Made by a program: the position numbers and the translations under genes
Notes under the pieces: model-generated
The model's input: only the letters and a program-made list of their open reading frames with translations
Databases searched by the model: none
What the model was told of the DNA's origin: nothing
Part shown: positions 42,264-50,722 of the stretch, one piece after another
How the letters are laid out: the number at the start of each line of letters is the position of its first letter
Numbering within the stretch: the first letter of the stretch is position 1
Assembly: GCA_900299145.1 (NCBI GenBank)
Contig: OMIN01000015.1
Location: 39,621 to 103,620, forward strand
DNA length: 64,000 bases
Source: Betaproteobacteria bacterium
GTDB lineage: Bacteria; Pseudomonadota; Gammaproteobacteria; Burkholderiales; SG8-41
Reading direction: 5' to 3'

Positions 42264-43235
42264 ATGAATCTGATGACACAAGCAGTAATGACCGCCGCGA
42301 TGCTGACATTCTCAGCGATGGCGCCCGCGCAAAATTATCCGACCAAGCCCGTGCGGCTGGTGATTCCGTTTCCCTCCGGCACCAGTGTCAACGACGTGCT
42401 GGGCCGCGCGCTGGCGCGCCGGCTTTCCGATGCGCTGGGGCAACAGGTGATCGCCGACAACCGTTCCGGCGCGGGCGGCACGCTGGGCACGGAGCTCGTG
42501 GCAAAAGCGCCGCCCGACGGCTATACGCTGCTGGTGGGCGTGACGGGCGCGCTGTCGATTGCGCCCTTCGTGTACCCAAAGCTCGGCTATGACTCGCAGC
42601 GGGATTTCATACCGGTGGCGATGGTGGCGCTGGCGCCCTACATTCTTGTAGTACACCCTTCAGTGCCGGCGAAAAACGTCAAGGAATTGATTGCGCTGGC
42701 AAAGAAGCGCCCGGGCGAGCTGCGGTTCGCCTCGGCGGGCGTGGGCAGCACACCGCATTTGTGCACCGAGCTTTTCGCCAACACCACGGACGTGAAAATG
42801 GTGCATGTGCCGTACAAAGGCGGCGCGCCCGCGATGGTCGACACCATTGCCGGCCACACCGAAGTGCTGTGTACCAGCGTCACCAACGCAGCGCCGTTCC
42901 TGAAGCAGGGCCGCATCCGCGCCATCGGCGTCACCACATTGAAGCGCTCGCCGGTGCTGCCCGACGTGCCCACCGTCGACGAGCAAGGCCTGAAAGGCTA
43001 CGACGTGGTGCAGTGGATGGGCGTTTTCGCGCCGGCGAAAACCCCGCAGCCCATCGTGCAGCGTTTGCATCAGGCCATCGCGCAGCAGGTAAGCAGCCCG
43101 GATTTCGGCAATTTCATCCGCCAGCAGGGTGCGGACCCGGCGCTGATGACGGCGGACGAAGTCAGCGCGCTGATTCGCGCGGACCTCACGCGCTGGGGAA
43201 AACTGGTGAAAGCGATAGGCGTCACCGCGCAGTAG
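42264..43235 (+). CDS. Bug/TctC-family periplasmic solute receptor (9)
   Basis: 323 residues. Signal peptide (AVMTAAMLTFSAMAPAQ), then KPVRLVIPFPSGTSVNDVLGR (SV inserted in the usual GGxxD turn), ADNRSGAGGTLG, VHVPYKGGAPA and a WMGVFAPAKTP segment. GAGGAGG precedes the ATG. Divergent from the enoyl-CoA hydratase/acyl-CoA synthetase operon, which may process its ligand (inference). Confidence 0.92.
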   Translation: MNLMTQAVMTAAMLTFSAMAPAQNYPTKPVRLVIPFPSGTSVNDVLGRALARRLSDALGQQVIADNRSGAGGTLGTELVAKAPPDGYTLLVGVTGALSIAPFVYPKLGYDSQRDFIPVAMVALAPYILVVHPSVPAKNVKELIALAKKRPGELRFASAGVGSTPHLCTELFANTTDVKMVHVPYKGGAPAMVDTIAGHTEVLCTSVTNAAPFLKQGRIRAIGVTTLKRSPVLPDVPTVDEQGLKGYDVVQWMGVFAPAKTPQPIVQRLHQAIAQQVSSPDFGNFIRQQGADPALMTADEVSALIRADLTRWGKLVKAIGVTAQ

Positions 43236-43250
43236 CGACTCGTAAATAAT

Positions 43251-43270
43251 TCAATAAAAACAAATACTTA
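43251..43270 (-). repeat. AT-rich dispersed 20-mer, copy 11
   Basis: Exact consensus match, 15 bases after the stop of Bug receptor 9; AT-rich tail to 43243. Confidence 0.75.
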
Positions 43271-43384
43271 CCACATTTCATCGGCTTATGTCACACTGAT
43301 GCTGCCGGTCACGCAGGATAGATTGGCGGCATAGCAAAGACTCGCGAAACAAAACCGCTGTTCCTTCGGAGGGGAGGCGCCGTG

Positions 43385-44407
43385 ATGCGTAACGTGTTCA
43401 TGACAAGCCAACACCGCGCGGCGAACGTTGCCGCCACCATGGCCGCCGCCGCTGCAATGGTTTGTGCCACGGCGGGCGCGCAGAACCCTTCGATAACCTC
43501 TGGGCAGGCTTTCCCGGTGAAGCCCGTGCGCTATGTGGTGCCCTTCGGTGCGGGAGCATCGCCCGATATCGTCGGCCGCCTGATGGCGGATCGCCTTACT
43601 CGCCTGTGGGGCCAGCAGGTCATTGTCGACAATCGCGTCGGCGCGGCCGGGGTGATGGGGACGGCTTATGTTGCCAAATCGCCGCCGGATGGCTATACGC
43701 TGCTTCAATGTAACGTCGCCTCCAGCGCGATCGCCATGTCGCTGTTCGCCAAAATGCCCTACGACCAGGTGCGCGACCTAGCCGCGCTGACACGCATCGG
43801 CAACATGCCAAATATTTTCATCTCGCACCCGTCGGCGCCGTTTCGCACACTGAAGGAAATGGTGGCCTATGCGCGCGCCAACCCCGGCAAACTGTCGTAT
43901 TCGTCCGGCCTGCCGGGCGTGTCGCCACAACTGTCGATGGAGTTTCTGAAGCTGCTGGCGAAAATCGACATCGTCAACGTGCCGTACAAGATCGCGTCAC
44001 AGGGATTGTCCGACACCATCGGCGGACAAATCCCGATCAACATGTCGAATCTGCCGGCGAGCGTGCAGCCGGTGGCCAGCGGGCGGCTGCGCGCGCTGGC
44101 CGTCACCAGCGCCCAGCGCACGCCGCAAATGCCCAACGTGCCTACGGTGGCGGAATCCGGCTTCCCCGGCTACGACGTGCAATCGTGGTACGGCATGTGC
44201 GCGCCGGCGGGCACGCCCGTGGCCATCCTGGACAAGCTCAACACCGACATTCACACCGTGCTGCGCATCCCGGAAATTCAACAGCGGCTCACCGAACTGG
44301 GCATCGATCTCGCCCCCAGCACGCGCGAAGAGTTTGAGCAATACATCCGCGCGGAAATTGTGCGCTGGGCGAAGGTGATCAAGGATGCAGGGATTGCGCA
44401 GCAGTAG
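43385..44407 (+). CDS. Bug/TctC-family periplasmic solute receptor (10)
   Basis: 340 residues. The ATG at 43385 follows a strong GGAGGGGAGG; a GTG lies one codon earlier. Signal peptide (AAMVCATAGA), then KPVRYVVPFGAGASPDIVGR, VDNRVGAAGVMG, VNVPYKIASQG and a WYGMCAPAGTP segment. Tandem with receptor 9, 149 bases apart, but the two are too different for a recent duplication. Confidence 0.92.
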   Translation: MRNVFMTSQHRAANVAATMAAAAAMVCATAGAQNPSITSGQAFPVKPVRYVVPFGAGASPDIVGRLMADRLTRLWGQQVIVDNRVGAAGVMGTAYVAKSPPDGYTLLQCNVASSAIAMSLFAKMPYDQVRDLAALTRIGNMPNIFISHPSAPFRTLKEMVAYARANPGKLSYSSGLPGVSPQLSMEFLKLLAKIDIVNVPYKIASQGLSDTIGGQIPINMSNLPASVQPVASGRLRALAVTSAQRTPQMPNVPTVAESGFPGYDVQSWYGMCAPAGTPVAILDKLNTDIHTVLRIPEIQQRLTELGIDLAPSTREEFEQYIRAEIVRWAKVIKDAGIAQQ

Positions 44408-44451
44408 GCACGGCGTTACATCGAAGCCTCGCGAAACGAGCGCAATTAGTA

Positions 44452-44478
44452 GGGTGCAATAAGCGAAGCACATTGCAC
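44452..44478. repeat. Palindromic intergenic repeat, GGTGCAAT...ATTGCACC
   Basis: 8-bp perfect stem with an 11-base loop (AAGCGAAGCAC), followed by a second GCTTCG-rich element to about 44520. It resembles widespread proteobacterial REP-like repeats. Confidence 0.55.
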
Positions 44479-44539
44479 CGAACGATTACATGCGGCGTAC
44501 TGCGCTTCGCTTCGTGCGCCCAAGATGGGCTGACAATCC

Positions 44540-45142
44540 TCATTTCGGCGTGAGTAGTTGTGCGGCGGAACTCGGACTTATTTTCATAGGCCCGTTGCGG
44601 AGCAGGGAATTCACTTCGTCAAATGATTTTTGCTCCTTCCAACGGCGAATGACTTGGGACATCAATTGCGTAATTTCACCTCGTACAGTGGCTGTTCGAC
44701 CACGCCCATTTTTTTCTTCTTTCAGCATGCCTTGTAAATTTCCTAACTCGTCGCAGTCTCGAAATTGCGTGATCGCGCCCTCCGCATCGCGCTCAACACG
44801 GCCTGGCCAATATGCATCGATTATTCCGTGAAGGAAAGGCGCTAGATGTTGCATCGACTCATTTTCATCGCCTCTTGCCAATGCTTCAAGTGCCTTTTCC
44901 CATCTTAGGCGCGAGACGATGAGATAGGCGTCGGCAAAGTCTACATGGGTGAAACCATGTCCCTGAAGATATTGGTTAGGTATGCAAATGTGATTGAATA
45001 CCCACTGCAAGGTCGGGGTATTGAGTAAAACCGCGATAGCCCAAGCGTTGCTCTTATCTTGCGCAAAAGCTGGTATTGGACGGAAGAGAACAATTAACAG
45101 TACTGCGGCAAGAAGTCGTGTGACTCTAGCATCGATTGCCAT
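44540..45142 (-). CDS. Exported hypothetical protein
   Basis: 200 residues with a clear signal peptide (LLAAVLLIVLFRPIPAFAQ). The mature part is largely alpha-helical by composition (RLRWEKALEALARGDENES) with two Cys (CIPNQ, FRDCDEL). Not recognised. GC is lower than the neighbours, and a REP-like repeat flanks it, so recent acquisition is possible. Monocistronic. Confidence 0.65.
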   Translation of the reverse strand: MAIDARVTRLLAAVLLIVLFRPIPAFAQDKSNAWAIAVLLNTPTLQWVFNHICIPNQYLQGHGFTHVDFADAYLIVSRLRWEKALEALARGDENESMQHLAPFLHGIIDAYWPGRVERDAEGAITQFRDCDELGNLQGMLKEEKNGRGRTATVRGEITQLMSQVIRRWKEQKSFDEVNSLLRNGPMKISPSSAAQLLTPK

Positions 45143-45212
45143 TGCTTATCTTTGCGCCATATATGTCGACTATTAGAAATGGTCTCTACGGATTTCGCAG
45201 TCCACGATAAGC

Positions 45213-46571
45213 CTACCCCGCCGCCCGAACATCCCCACTAAGAATCTCAAATTCCGCCGTAGGCAACTTCTCCAGCATCCAAAGCTGCTCCAGCAACCGC
45301 TTAGAGCCACGCTCGCCAATAACAGGTTCGGCAAGCTCCATAAATTTGGAATTCAACTCGGCATCGGTGAGCGGCAGTTCCGGGTCGCCTTTGCGGTACG
45401 GCTGGAAGTGCGAGAGCGTGCGGCCATCGACGGTTTCAATATCCACTTGTGACGCGCGCTGGTTTGGATAACCTTTGGAAAATACCGGGTCGGCGACACA
45501 GACGATTTTTTTCATCAGTTCGCGCACGGCGCGGTCTTTCATGCGTTCGGTTGAAAACGCGTTGAGCCGCACGCTGCCATACACCACCGCGTGCGCCACC
45601 GTATATTGCAGGCTGAATTTGGCCTGGTATTCGCCCTCGGGCGTAGCGTTGTCGATGATGTCGAGGCCGGCTTTATAAGTGGCAAGTTTGATCTGCTTGA
45701 TATCGGCGGGCTTTAACTTGTTCTGCTCGACCAGATGCAGCACGCCATCAATCGACGGGAAGGTGTGGCCGCAGCAGCCATGGTTTTTGAAGGTCATCAC
45801 GTTGATGTGGTAATCGCGGCCCAAGTCCTTCGTCACCTTGGCGAAATCCGGGTTCACGCTCATCGCGTGCGCAAAACCTTTTTTGCCTTCGATGATGTCG
45901 AGCGCGCCGGTCACGCCTTTCGACGCCGCCATGGCCGCGAGTACCCCTGCATCCGCCGCGTGGCCGCCGTGCAACGGTTTGCTCATCGCCTGCGACAAAA
46001 ACGCCTGCTGCAAGCCCGCCGCGAAGGTGCCCACCGTTGCCAGCGCGTGCATGAACTGTTCGTGATTGACGCGCAAGGCGGTGGCCGCCGAAGCCGCCGC
46101 ACCGAACGAACCGACAGTGCCGGTGGTATGCCAGAAGTTGTAGTGCGAGGGCATCACCGCTTCGCCAATGCGGGTGGAGGTTTCATAACCCACGATCACC
46201 GCGCGCAGGAATTGCTCGCCGGTGGCGCCGCTGCCCTGCGCCGTGGCAAGTGCTGCGGATATTGTCGGGCTGCCGGGGTGATAGCCGGAATCGCGGTGAA
46301 TGTCGTCGAACTCCACCGAATGCGAAGCGGCGCCGTTGATGAGGGCAGCGGTGCGCACGGTCGCGCGCCGCCCACGGGCAAGCCGCGCCTTGCCGCGATC
46401 CAGATCATCCGCGAACGCCTGCTCCAGCAGCGTCGCCGGCGCCACAATGCTGCCCGGCAGGAGCGCGGCATACCAGTCGATCACCGCGCGCTTTGCGTGG
46501 TGAATCACCTCGGCGGGGAGTTTGGCGGTCTGTTCGTTGATGGCGTAATCGGCTAGTTGCTGCATCAGCAT
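45213..46571 (-). CDS. MmgE/PrpD family protein (2-methylcitrate dehydratase-like)
   Basis: About 452 residues of the MmgE/PrpD fold (2-methylcitrate dehydratase, cis-aconitate decarboxylase and related). SHSVEFDDIHRDSGYHPGSP (about 80-100), FWHTTGTVGSFGAA and KPLHGGHAADAG are the family blocks around the active site. ATG 46571 is preferred because GGAG lies six bases upstream; ATG 46583 adds four residues. No prpBC neighbours, so the substrate may be another tricarboxylate. Confidence 0.88.
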   Translation of the reverse strand: MLMQQLADYAINEQTAKLPAEVIHHAKRAVIDWYAALLPGSIVAPATLLEQAFADDLDRGKARLARGRRATVRTAALINGAASHSVEFDDIHRDSGYHPGSPTISAALATAQGSGATGEQFLRAVIVGYETSTRIGEAVMPSHYNFWHTTGTVGSFGAAASAATALRVNHEQFMHALATVGTFAAGLQQAFLSQAMSKPLHGGHAADAGVLAAMAASKGVTGALDIIEGKKGFAHAMSVNPDFAKVTKDLGRDYHINVMTFKNHGCCGHTFPSIDGVLHLVEQNKLKPADIKQIKLATYKAGLDIIDNATPEGEYQAKFSLQYTVAHAVVYGSVRLNAFSTERMKDRAVRELMKKIVCVADPVFSKGYPNQRASQVDIETVDGRTLSHFQPYRKGDPELPLTDAELNSKFMELAEPVIGERGSKRLLEQLWMLEKLPTAEFEILSGDVRAAG

Positions 46572-46668
46572 GGTGGTCTCCATTGAGCTTGAATTACCAG
46601 AATTCGGCAGGGCGCGATGATAGCAGGCGGCGTGCCGCGGGGCTGCGGCCGATCACATCACTTTATTC

Positions 46669-46688
46669 TAAGTATTTGTTTTAATTAA
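46669..46688 (+). repeat. AT-rich dispersed 20-mer, copy 12
   Basis: Exact consensus match. It abuts the ogt stop codon, and its AT-rich tail to 46699 supplies the last ogt codons. Confidence 0.75.
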
Positions 46689-47207
46689 TTATTTTTCAGA
46701 TTTCGGTGATGTCAGCTGAAACGCATCGGCGTCGCCCGCCTCCAGCCGCAGCAGCGCCGCCTTGCGGTGCAGCCCGCCCGCGTAGCCGGTGAGATCGCCT
46801 GCCGCGCCGATCACGCGGTGGCACGGAATCACAATCGAAATCGGATTACGGCCATTGGCTGCGCCCACCGCGCGGGACGCGTTGGCGTCGCCGATGCGCG
46901 CGGCGAGCGAGCCGTAGTTCGTGGTCGCGCCAAACGGTATGTCCTGCAACGCGCGCCACACACGGCGCTGGAACGGCGTGCCAGCGGGTTCGACCTTCAG
47001 CGCAAATACTTTCCGTTTACCGCCGAAGTATTCGGTGAGTTGCTGGCGTGCCTGCACGATATGTTTTGCGTTCGGCTGAAAGCGCCAATCCGCCGCCACC
47101 GCCGGAAAGTATTTTTCGCCCTTGAAATGCGCGCCGGTCAGCGCGGTGTCGCTCGCGGTGAGCAGCATTGGCCCGAGCGGACTATCCCAGTAATCGTAAT
47201 ATTCCAT
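46689..47207 (-). CDS. ogt: Methylated-DNA--protein-cysteine methyltransferase
   Basis: 172-residue suicide alkyltransferase that repairs O6-methylguanine. The acceptor cysteine motif IPCHRVIG is intact, followed by GDLTGYAGGLHRKAALLRLE. ATG 47207 (MEYYDYWDSPLGPM) matches the family start; a TTG at 47237 overlapping the ankyrin stop would add 10 residues. Probably co-transcribed with the ankyrin gene. Confidence 0.93.
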   Translation of the reverse strand: MEYYDYWDSPLGPMLLTASDTALTGAHFKGEKYFPAVAADWRFQPNAKHIVQARQQLTEYFGGKRKVFALKVEPAGTPFQRRVWRALQDIPFGATTNYGSLAARIGDANASRAVGAANGRNPISIVIPCHRVIGAAGDLTGYAGGLHRKAALLRLEAGDADAFQLTSPKSEK

Positions 47208-47233
47208 GGTGCTTATACTATGCGCGGCGGCGT

Positions 47234-47941
47234 TCAAGGCGCGGGGCGGGCGAGCGGCTTCTCGCGTGCGCCCGCCGCACGCAGCATTTCGGCGATCGCG
47301 CGCTGACCGCGCTGCTCCGCATGCGCCAGCGGTGTCACGCCTTGCCGGTCGGCAAGATTCACGTTCGCGCCGTGCGCGATCAACAGTTTGACGATTTCCG
47401 TGTGACGCAAACCGCCGTCGCCAAGGATCACCGCCTCGAGCAGCGCGGTCCAGCCCAGGTTGTTGATGTGATTCACATCAATCGCTGACCCCAGCAGCAC
47501 GCGCACGGTTTCCACATGGCCATAATGACACGCGGGGATCAGCGCGGTGCCGCCATAGCGATTGGTGCTTTTCAGATTCGCCCCGGCGGCCAGCGCGGCT
47601 CGCACGATTTCCGCGTGCCCGCGCGCACCCGCCAGCAAAAACGCGCTGTCGCGGATGTCATCCTGCGCGTTGACATCGGCGCCACGCGCGATCAACAGCC
47701 GCGCGGCTTCGGTGTGGCCGCGCTGTGTGGCGGCGAGCACGGCGTTGCGGCCGCGCGCATCGCGCGCATTTACCGGCGAGCCTGTCTCCAGCAGCTTTTG
47801 GATTGCGGCAACGTTACCACGTTCCGCCGCCGCGATCAGCGCATCACCTTGCGCGGCGACGACGGCGGCGGCCAATGCCGCCTGCGCACGCAGGGGCAAC
47901 AGCAACAAGGGCAAAGCCAACCAGCGGCGGCGTGTAAGCAT
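47234..47941 (-). CDS. Exported ankyrin-repeat protein
   Basis: About 235 residues with a basic signal peptide (TRRRWLALPLLLLPLRAQA). Five to six ankyrin repeats follow (GNVAAIQKLLETGSPVNARD, GHTEAARLLIARGADVNAQD, GHAEIVRAALAAGANLKS, GHVETVRVLLGSAIDVNH, RHTEIVKLLIAHGANVNLAD). Probably a periplasmic protein-interaction scaffold. ATG 47941 is the start that gives a signal peptide. Divergent from the UROD-like gene. Confidence 0.88.
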   Translation of the reverse strand: MLTRRRWLALPLLLLPLRAQAALAAAVVAAQGDALIAAAERGNVAAIQKLLETGSPVNARDARGRNAVLAATQRGHTEAARLLIARGADVNAQDDIRDSAFLLAGARGHAEIVRAALAAGANLKSTNRYGGTALIPACHYGHVETVRVLLGSAIDVNHINNLGWTALLEAVILGDGGLRHTEIVKLLIAHGANVNLADRQGVTPLAHAEQRGQRAIAEMLRAAGAREKPLARPAP

Positions 47942-48010
47942 GGGCAATATCGTAGGCCAAAAACGGCGGCGGTGCACCTGGCGCCAGTGATCCGGTATGA
48001 TGATTCGGCC

Positions 48011-48973
48011 ATGATCGCGATGACCCAACTGACCAAACTACAGCGCTTTCACGCCGCCGTGCGCGGCGAACCCGTCGATTACCCGCCAACCGTGGCGTGG
48101 TGCAATTTTGTCACCAACGATGTTGACGGTGCCGGGAATGCGCGCCGCCAGTTGGCGTTTTTCGATGCTTGCGACTGGGATATCTGCAAGGTGATGAACG
48201 ATTATCGCCTGACACCGCCGCCGGGGGTCGAAACCATTTCGTCGCCGGCGGACATGCTGCGCTTCGTGAAGCTATCCATGCACGAACGCATTTTCGCCGA
48301 GCAGTTAAAGTGCCTGCGCCTCATGCGTGCGCACGTCGGCCCGGACGTGCCGTTGATCGACACACTGTTTGAGCCGTTTTTTTCCGTGCTGTTCGCGGTG
48401 GGGTTTTCGAAGGCGGCGCTGATACGTAGCCACCCGCAGGAAGCCGCGGCGATGCTCGGCGCGTTGACCGACACTTTCGTGGATTACATAGCCGAAATCA
48501 AAAAAATTCCGGTGGATGGCGTGCTCTACGCCACCAACGCCTGCATTCTGCCGCCGTCTTCGCGCGGCATCAGCGACGAGGCGTTTCGCGCGTTCCACGA
48601 GCCTTACGACCGGCGTTTGCTGAACGCCATGCAGGGATTGACGCGCATCGTGCATGCACACGGGAATCCGCTCGATCTCAAGCGCGTGCTCGACTACCCG
48701 TGCGAAGTGCTGAGCTGGTCGGACCGGCTGGCGGGCAACCCGTCGATTGCCGACGTGCGCACGATGACCGGCAAGTGCCTGATGGGCGGACTGGATGAAT
48801 CAAAACTGCACGAACGCGCACTGCCGGAGATTCGCGCGGAAGTCGCCGATGCCTTGACGCAGGCGGGTGGCGTGCGCAATTTTATTCTTGCGCCAGGTTG
48901 CAATGTCGCGCCTGGGATTACGTTGCGTGGATTGCGCACTTTTCGGGATGCGGCGAGGGAGCCTCACTCGTGA
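48011..48973 (+). CDS. Uroporphyrinogen decarboxylase / MtaA-like family protein
   Basis: 320 residues of the UROD/methylcobamide:CoM methyltransferase TIM-barrel family. FHAAVRGEPVDYPPTVAW is the standard N-terminus, and HAHGNP replaces the HxCG metal segment of MtaA. The family decarboxylates uroporphyrinogen or moves methyl groups from corrinoids; a distant relative with another substrate is likely. Its end overlaps the racemase-like start (GTGA), so the two form a coupled pair. Confidence 0.82.
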   Translation: MIAMTQLTKLQRFHAAVRGEPVDYPPTVAWCNFVTNDVDGAGNARRQLAFFDACDWDICKVMNDYRLTPPPGVETISSPADMLRFVKLSMHERIFAEQLKCLRLMRAHVGPDVPLIDTLFEPFFSVLFAVGFSKAALIRSHPQEAAAMLGALTDTFVDYIAEIKKIPVDGVLYATNACILPPSSRGISDEAFRAFHEPYDRRLLNAMQGLTRIVHAHGNPLDLKRVLDYPCEVLSWSDRLAGNPSIADVRTMTGKCLMGGLDESKLHERALPEIRAEVADALTQAGGVRNFILAPGCNVAPGITLRGLRTFRDAAREPHS

Positions 48974-49722
48974 CTTCGAATTCCGGCAATACCCTCGCCC
49001 GTGGCGGCAAAGCCATCTACGGCGCGCCGCTCGGCATCCTCATGCTTGAAGCGCGCTTTCCGCGCATCCCCGGCGACATGGGCAACGCGACGACGTGGCC
49101 GTTTCCGGTGCTGTATCGCGTGGTTCGTGGCGCCAGTCCGGAGAAAGTCGTGTTGCATGGCGCGCGCGGGCTGCTGCCGGATTTCATTGCCGCCGCGAAG
49201 GAGCTGGTTGATCTGGGCGCGGAAGCGCTGACCACCAATTGCGGATTCCTTTCGTTGTTTCAGCAGGAACTCGCGGCGGCGGTCGGCGTGCCGGTGGCGA
49301 CGTCATCCATGATGCAGGTGCGCTGGGTGCAGGCCACGTTGCCGCCGGGCAAGCGCGTGGGCATCGTCACTGTCAGTGGCGCAACTTTAACGCCGCAACA
49401 TCTGGAGGCCGTCGGTGCGCTGCGCGACACGCCTTTCGTGGGGACGGAAAACGGCCGCGAGTTTTTTCGCGTGCTGATCAAGGCCGAGAAGGACGACATG
49501 GATGTCGCGCTGGCGCGGCAAGACATCGTCGATGCGGGCAGAACGCTGGTGGCGCGCCACCCCGACATCGGCGCCATTGTGCTCGAATGCACCAACATGC
49601 CGCCGTATGCGGCAGCGTTGCGCGAGGCGGTGGGGCTGCCGGTCTACGATATTTATTCGATGATCAACTGGTTTCACGCGGGGCTGCGACCGCGGCGGTT
49701 TGATTTAACCGAAATAGCGTAA
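48970..49722 (+). CDS. Aspartate/glutamate racemase-like protein
   Basis: 250 residues of the Asp/Glu/hydantoin racemase superfamily. Both catalytic cysteines are present: C91 (LTTNCGFLS) and C207 (VLECTNMPPY). The GTG start at 48970 overlaps the UROD-like stop by four bases. Alternative reactions in the family include maleate isomerase and arylmalonate decarboxylase. The stop codon lies inside a dispersed AT-rich repeat; a Bug receptor follows directly. Confidence 0.86.
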   Translation: MTSNSGNTLARGGKAIYGAPLGILMLEARFPRIPGDMGNATTWPFPVLYRVVRGASPEKVVLHGARGLLPDFIAAAKELVDLGAEALTTNCGFLSLFQQELAAAVGVPVATSSMMQVRWVQATLPPGKRVGIVTVSGATLTPQHLEAVGALRDTPFVGTENGREFFRVLIKAEKDDMDVALARQDIVDAGRTLVARHPDIGAIVLECTNMPPYAAALREAVGLPVYDIYSMINWFHAGLRPRRFDLTEIA

Positions 49723-49739
49723 CTATCTGATTTAATTGA
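49720..49739 (+). repeat. AT-rich dispersed 20-mer, copy 13
   Basis: Exact consensus match. It contains the stop codon of the racemase gene and the likely TTG start of Bug receptor 11; AT-rich tail to 49751. Confidence 0.75.
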
Positions 49740-50689
49740 TTAATTTTTTCGTTTTGATAGGGCTTTGGCTGCTCGCCTCCGCGGCACAAGCCGCGTGGCC
49801 CGACAAGCCCATGCGCATCATCGTGCCTTATCCGCCCGGTGGCACGGCCGACATTCTTGCGCGCACTTTGGCCAGCCGCATGCACCCCGCGCTGGGCCAG
49901 CCGCTGATCGTCGATAACCGGGCGGGCGCGGCAGGCAACATCGGCACCGAACTGGTGGCTAAATCCAGGCCCGACGGTTATACGCTGCTGGTCGGGCTGA
50001 TGAACACGCACGTGGTGAATCAGGCCTTTAATGCCAATCTGCCTTTCAAAGGCATCGATGATTTCACGCCCGTGGCAAATCTGGCAGTGGTGATTACCAC
50101 CATGGCGATTCACCCGTCGGTGCCAGCGCACAACGTCAAACAGTTCATCGCGGTTGCCAAAGCCAACCCCGGCAAGCTCGCCTATGCCACGGCGGGCAGC
50201 GGCTCGTCCAATCATCTGACGGCGGCAGTATTCGAAAAAATGGCCGGGATCAAGATGCTGCACATCCCGTATAAGGGCGGCGCCCCCGCCACGCTCGACA
50301 CGGTGACGGGTCAGGCGCAAGTGATTTTTACCGCGGCAACACAAACGTTGCCGCACGTCAAAGCCGGCCGCCTGCGCATGCTCGGTGTGACGCGCGCCAC
50401 GCGCGCACCGCTATTTCCCGATGTGCCGGCCATTGCGGAAACCTTGCCCGGCTACGACATCGTGGCCTGGTTCGGGTTTTTCGGTCCGGCGGGTCTACCG
50501 CGCGATATCACCGCGCGCCTGAATACGGAAGTGAACCGCGCCATGCACGCGCCCGATATCAAGAAATCCATGGAAGACATGGGCGTGGAGGTGCTCAACA
50601 CCACGCCCGAACAGTTTCTGGAATCGATGCGCAAGGACACGGCATACTGGAACAAGGCGGTGCGCGAGTACAATATCCGCATGGATTGA
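49736..50689 (+). CDS. Bug/TctC-family periplasmic solute receptor (11)
   Basis: 317 residues. The only plausible start is the TTG at 49736, since a stop codon precedes it and the next ATG is inside the mature protein. The signal peptide MINFFVLIGLWLLASAAQA is partly encoded by the AT-rich repeat, and I see no Shine-Dalgarno. Core: KPMRIIVPYPPGGTADILAR, VDNRAGAAGNIG, LHIPYKGGAPA, and a WFGFFGPAGLP segment. Probably co-transcribed with the UROD-like/racemase pair and GGT. Confidence 0.9.
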   Translation: MINFFVLIGLWLLASAAQAAWPDKPMRIIVPYPPGGTADILARTLASRMHPALGQPLIVDNRAGAAGNIGTELVAKSRPDGYTLLVGLMNTHVVNQAFNANLPFKGIDDFTPVANLAVVITTMAIHPSVPAHNVKQFIAVAKANPGKLAYATAGSGSSNHLTAAVFEKMAGIKMLHIPYKGGAPATLDTVTGQAQVIFTAATQTLPHVKAGRLRMLGVTRATRAPLFPDVPAIAETLPGYDIVAWFGFFGPAGLPRDITARLNTEVNRAMHAPDIKKSMEDMGVEVLNTTPEQFLESMRKDTAYWNKAVREYNIRMD

Positions 50690-50722
50690 CTTCGTTTGCC
50701 ACCAACCCCAATCCCCACCCCC

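Noticed and set aside
47516..48010. 165-codon N-terminal extension of the UROD-like protein
   Set aside because: It is the antisense of the ankyrin gene, rich in Arg and His without domain features; the family N-terminus begins at 48011.
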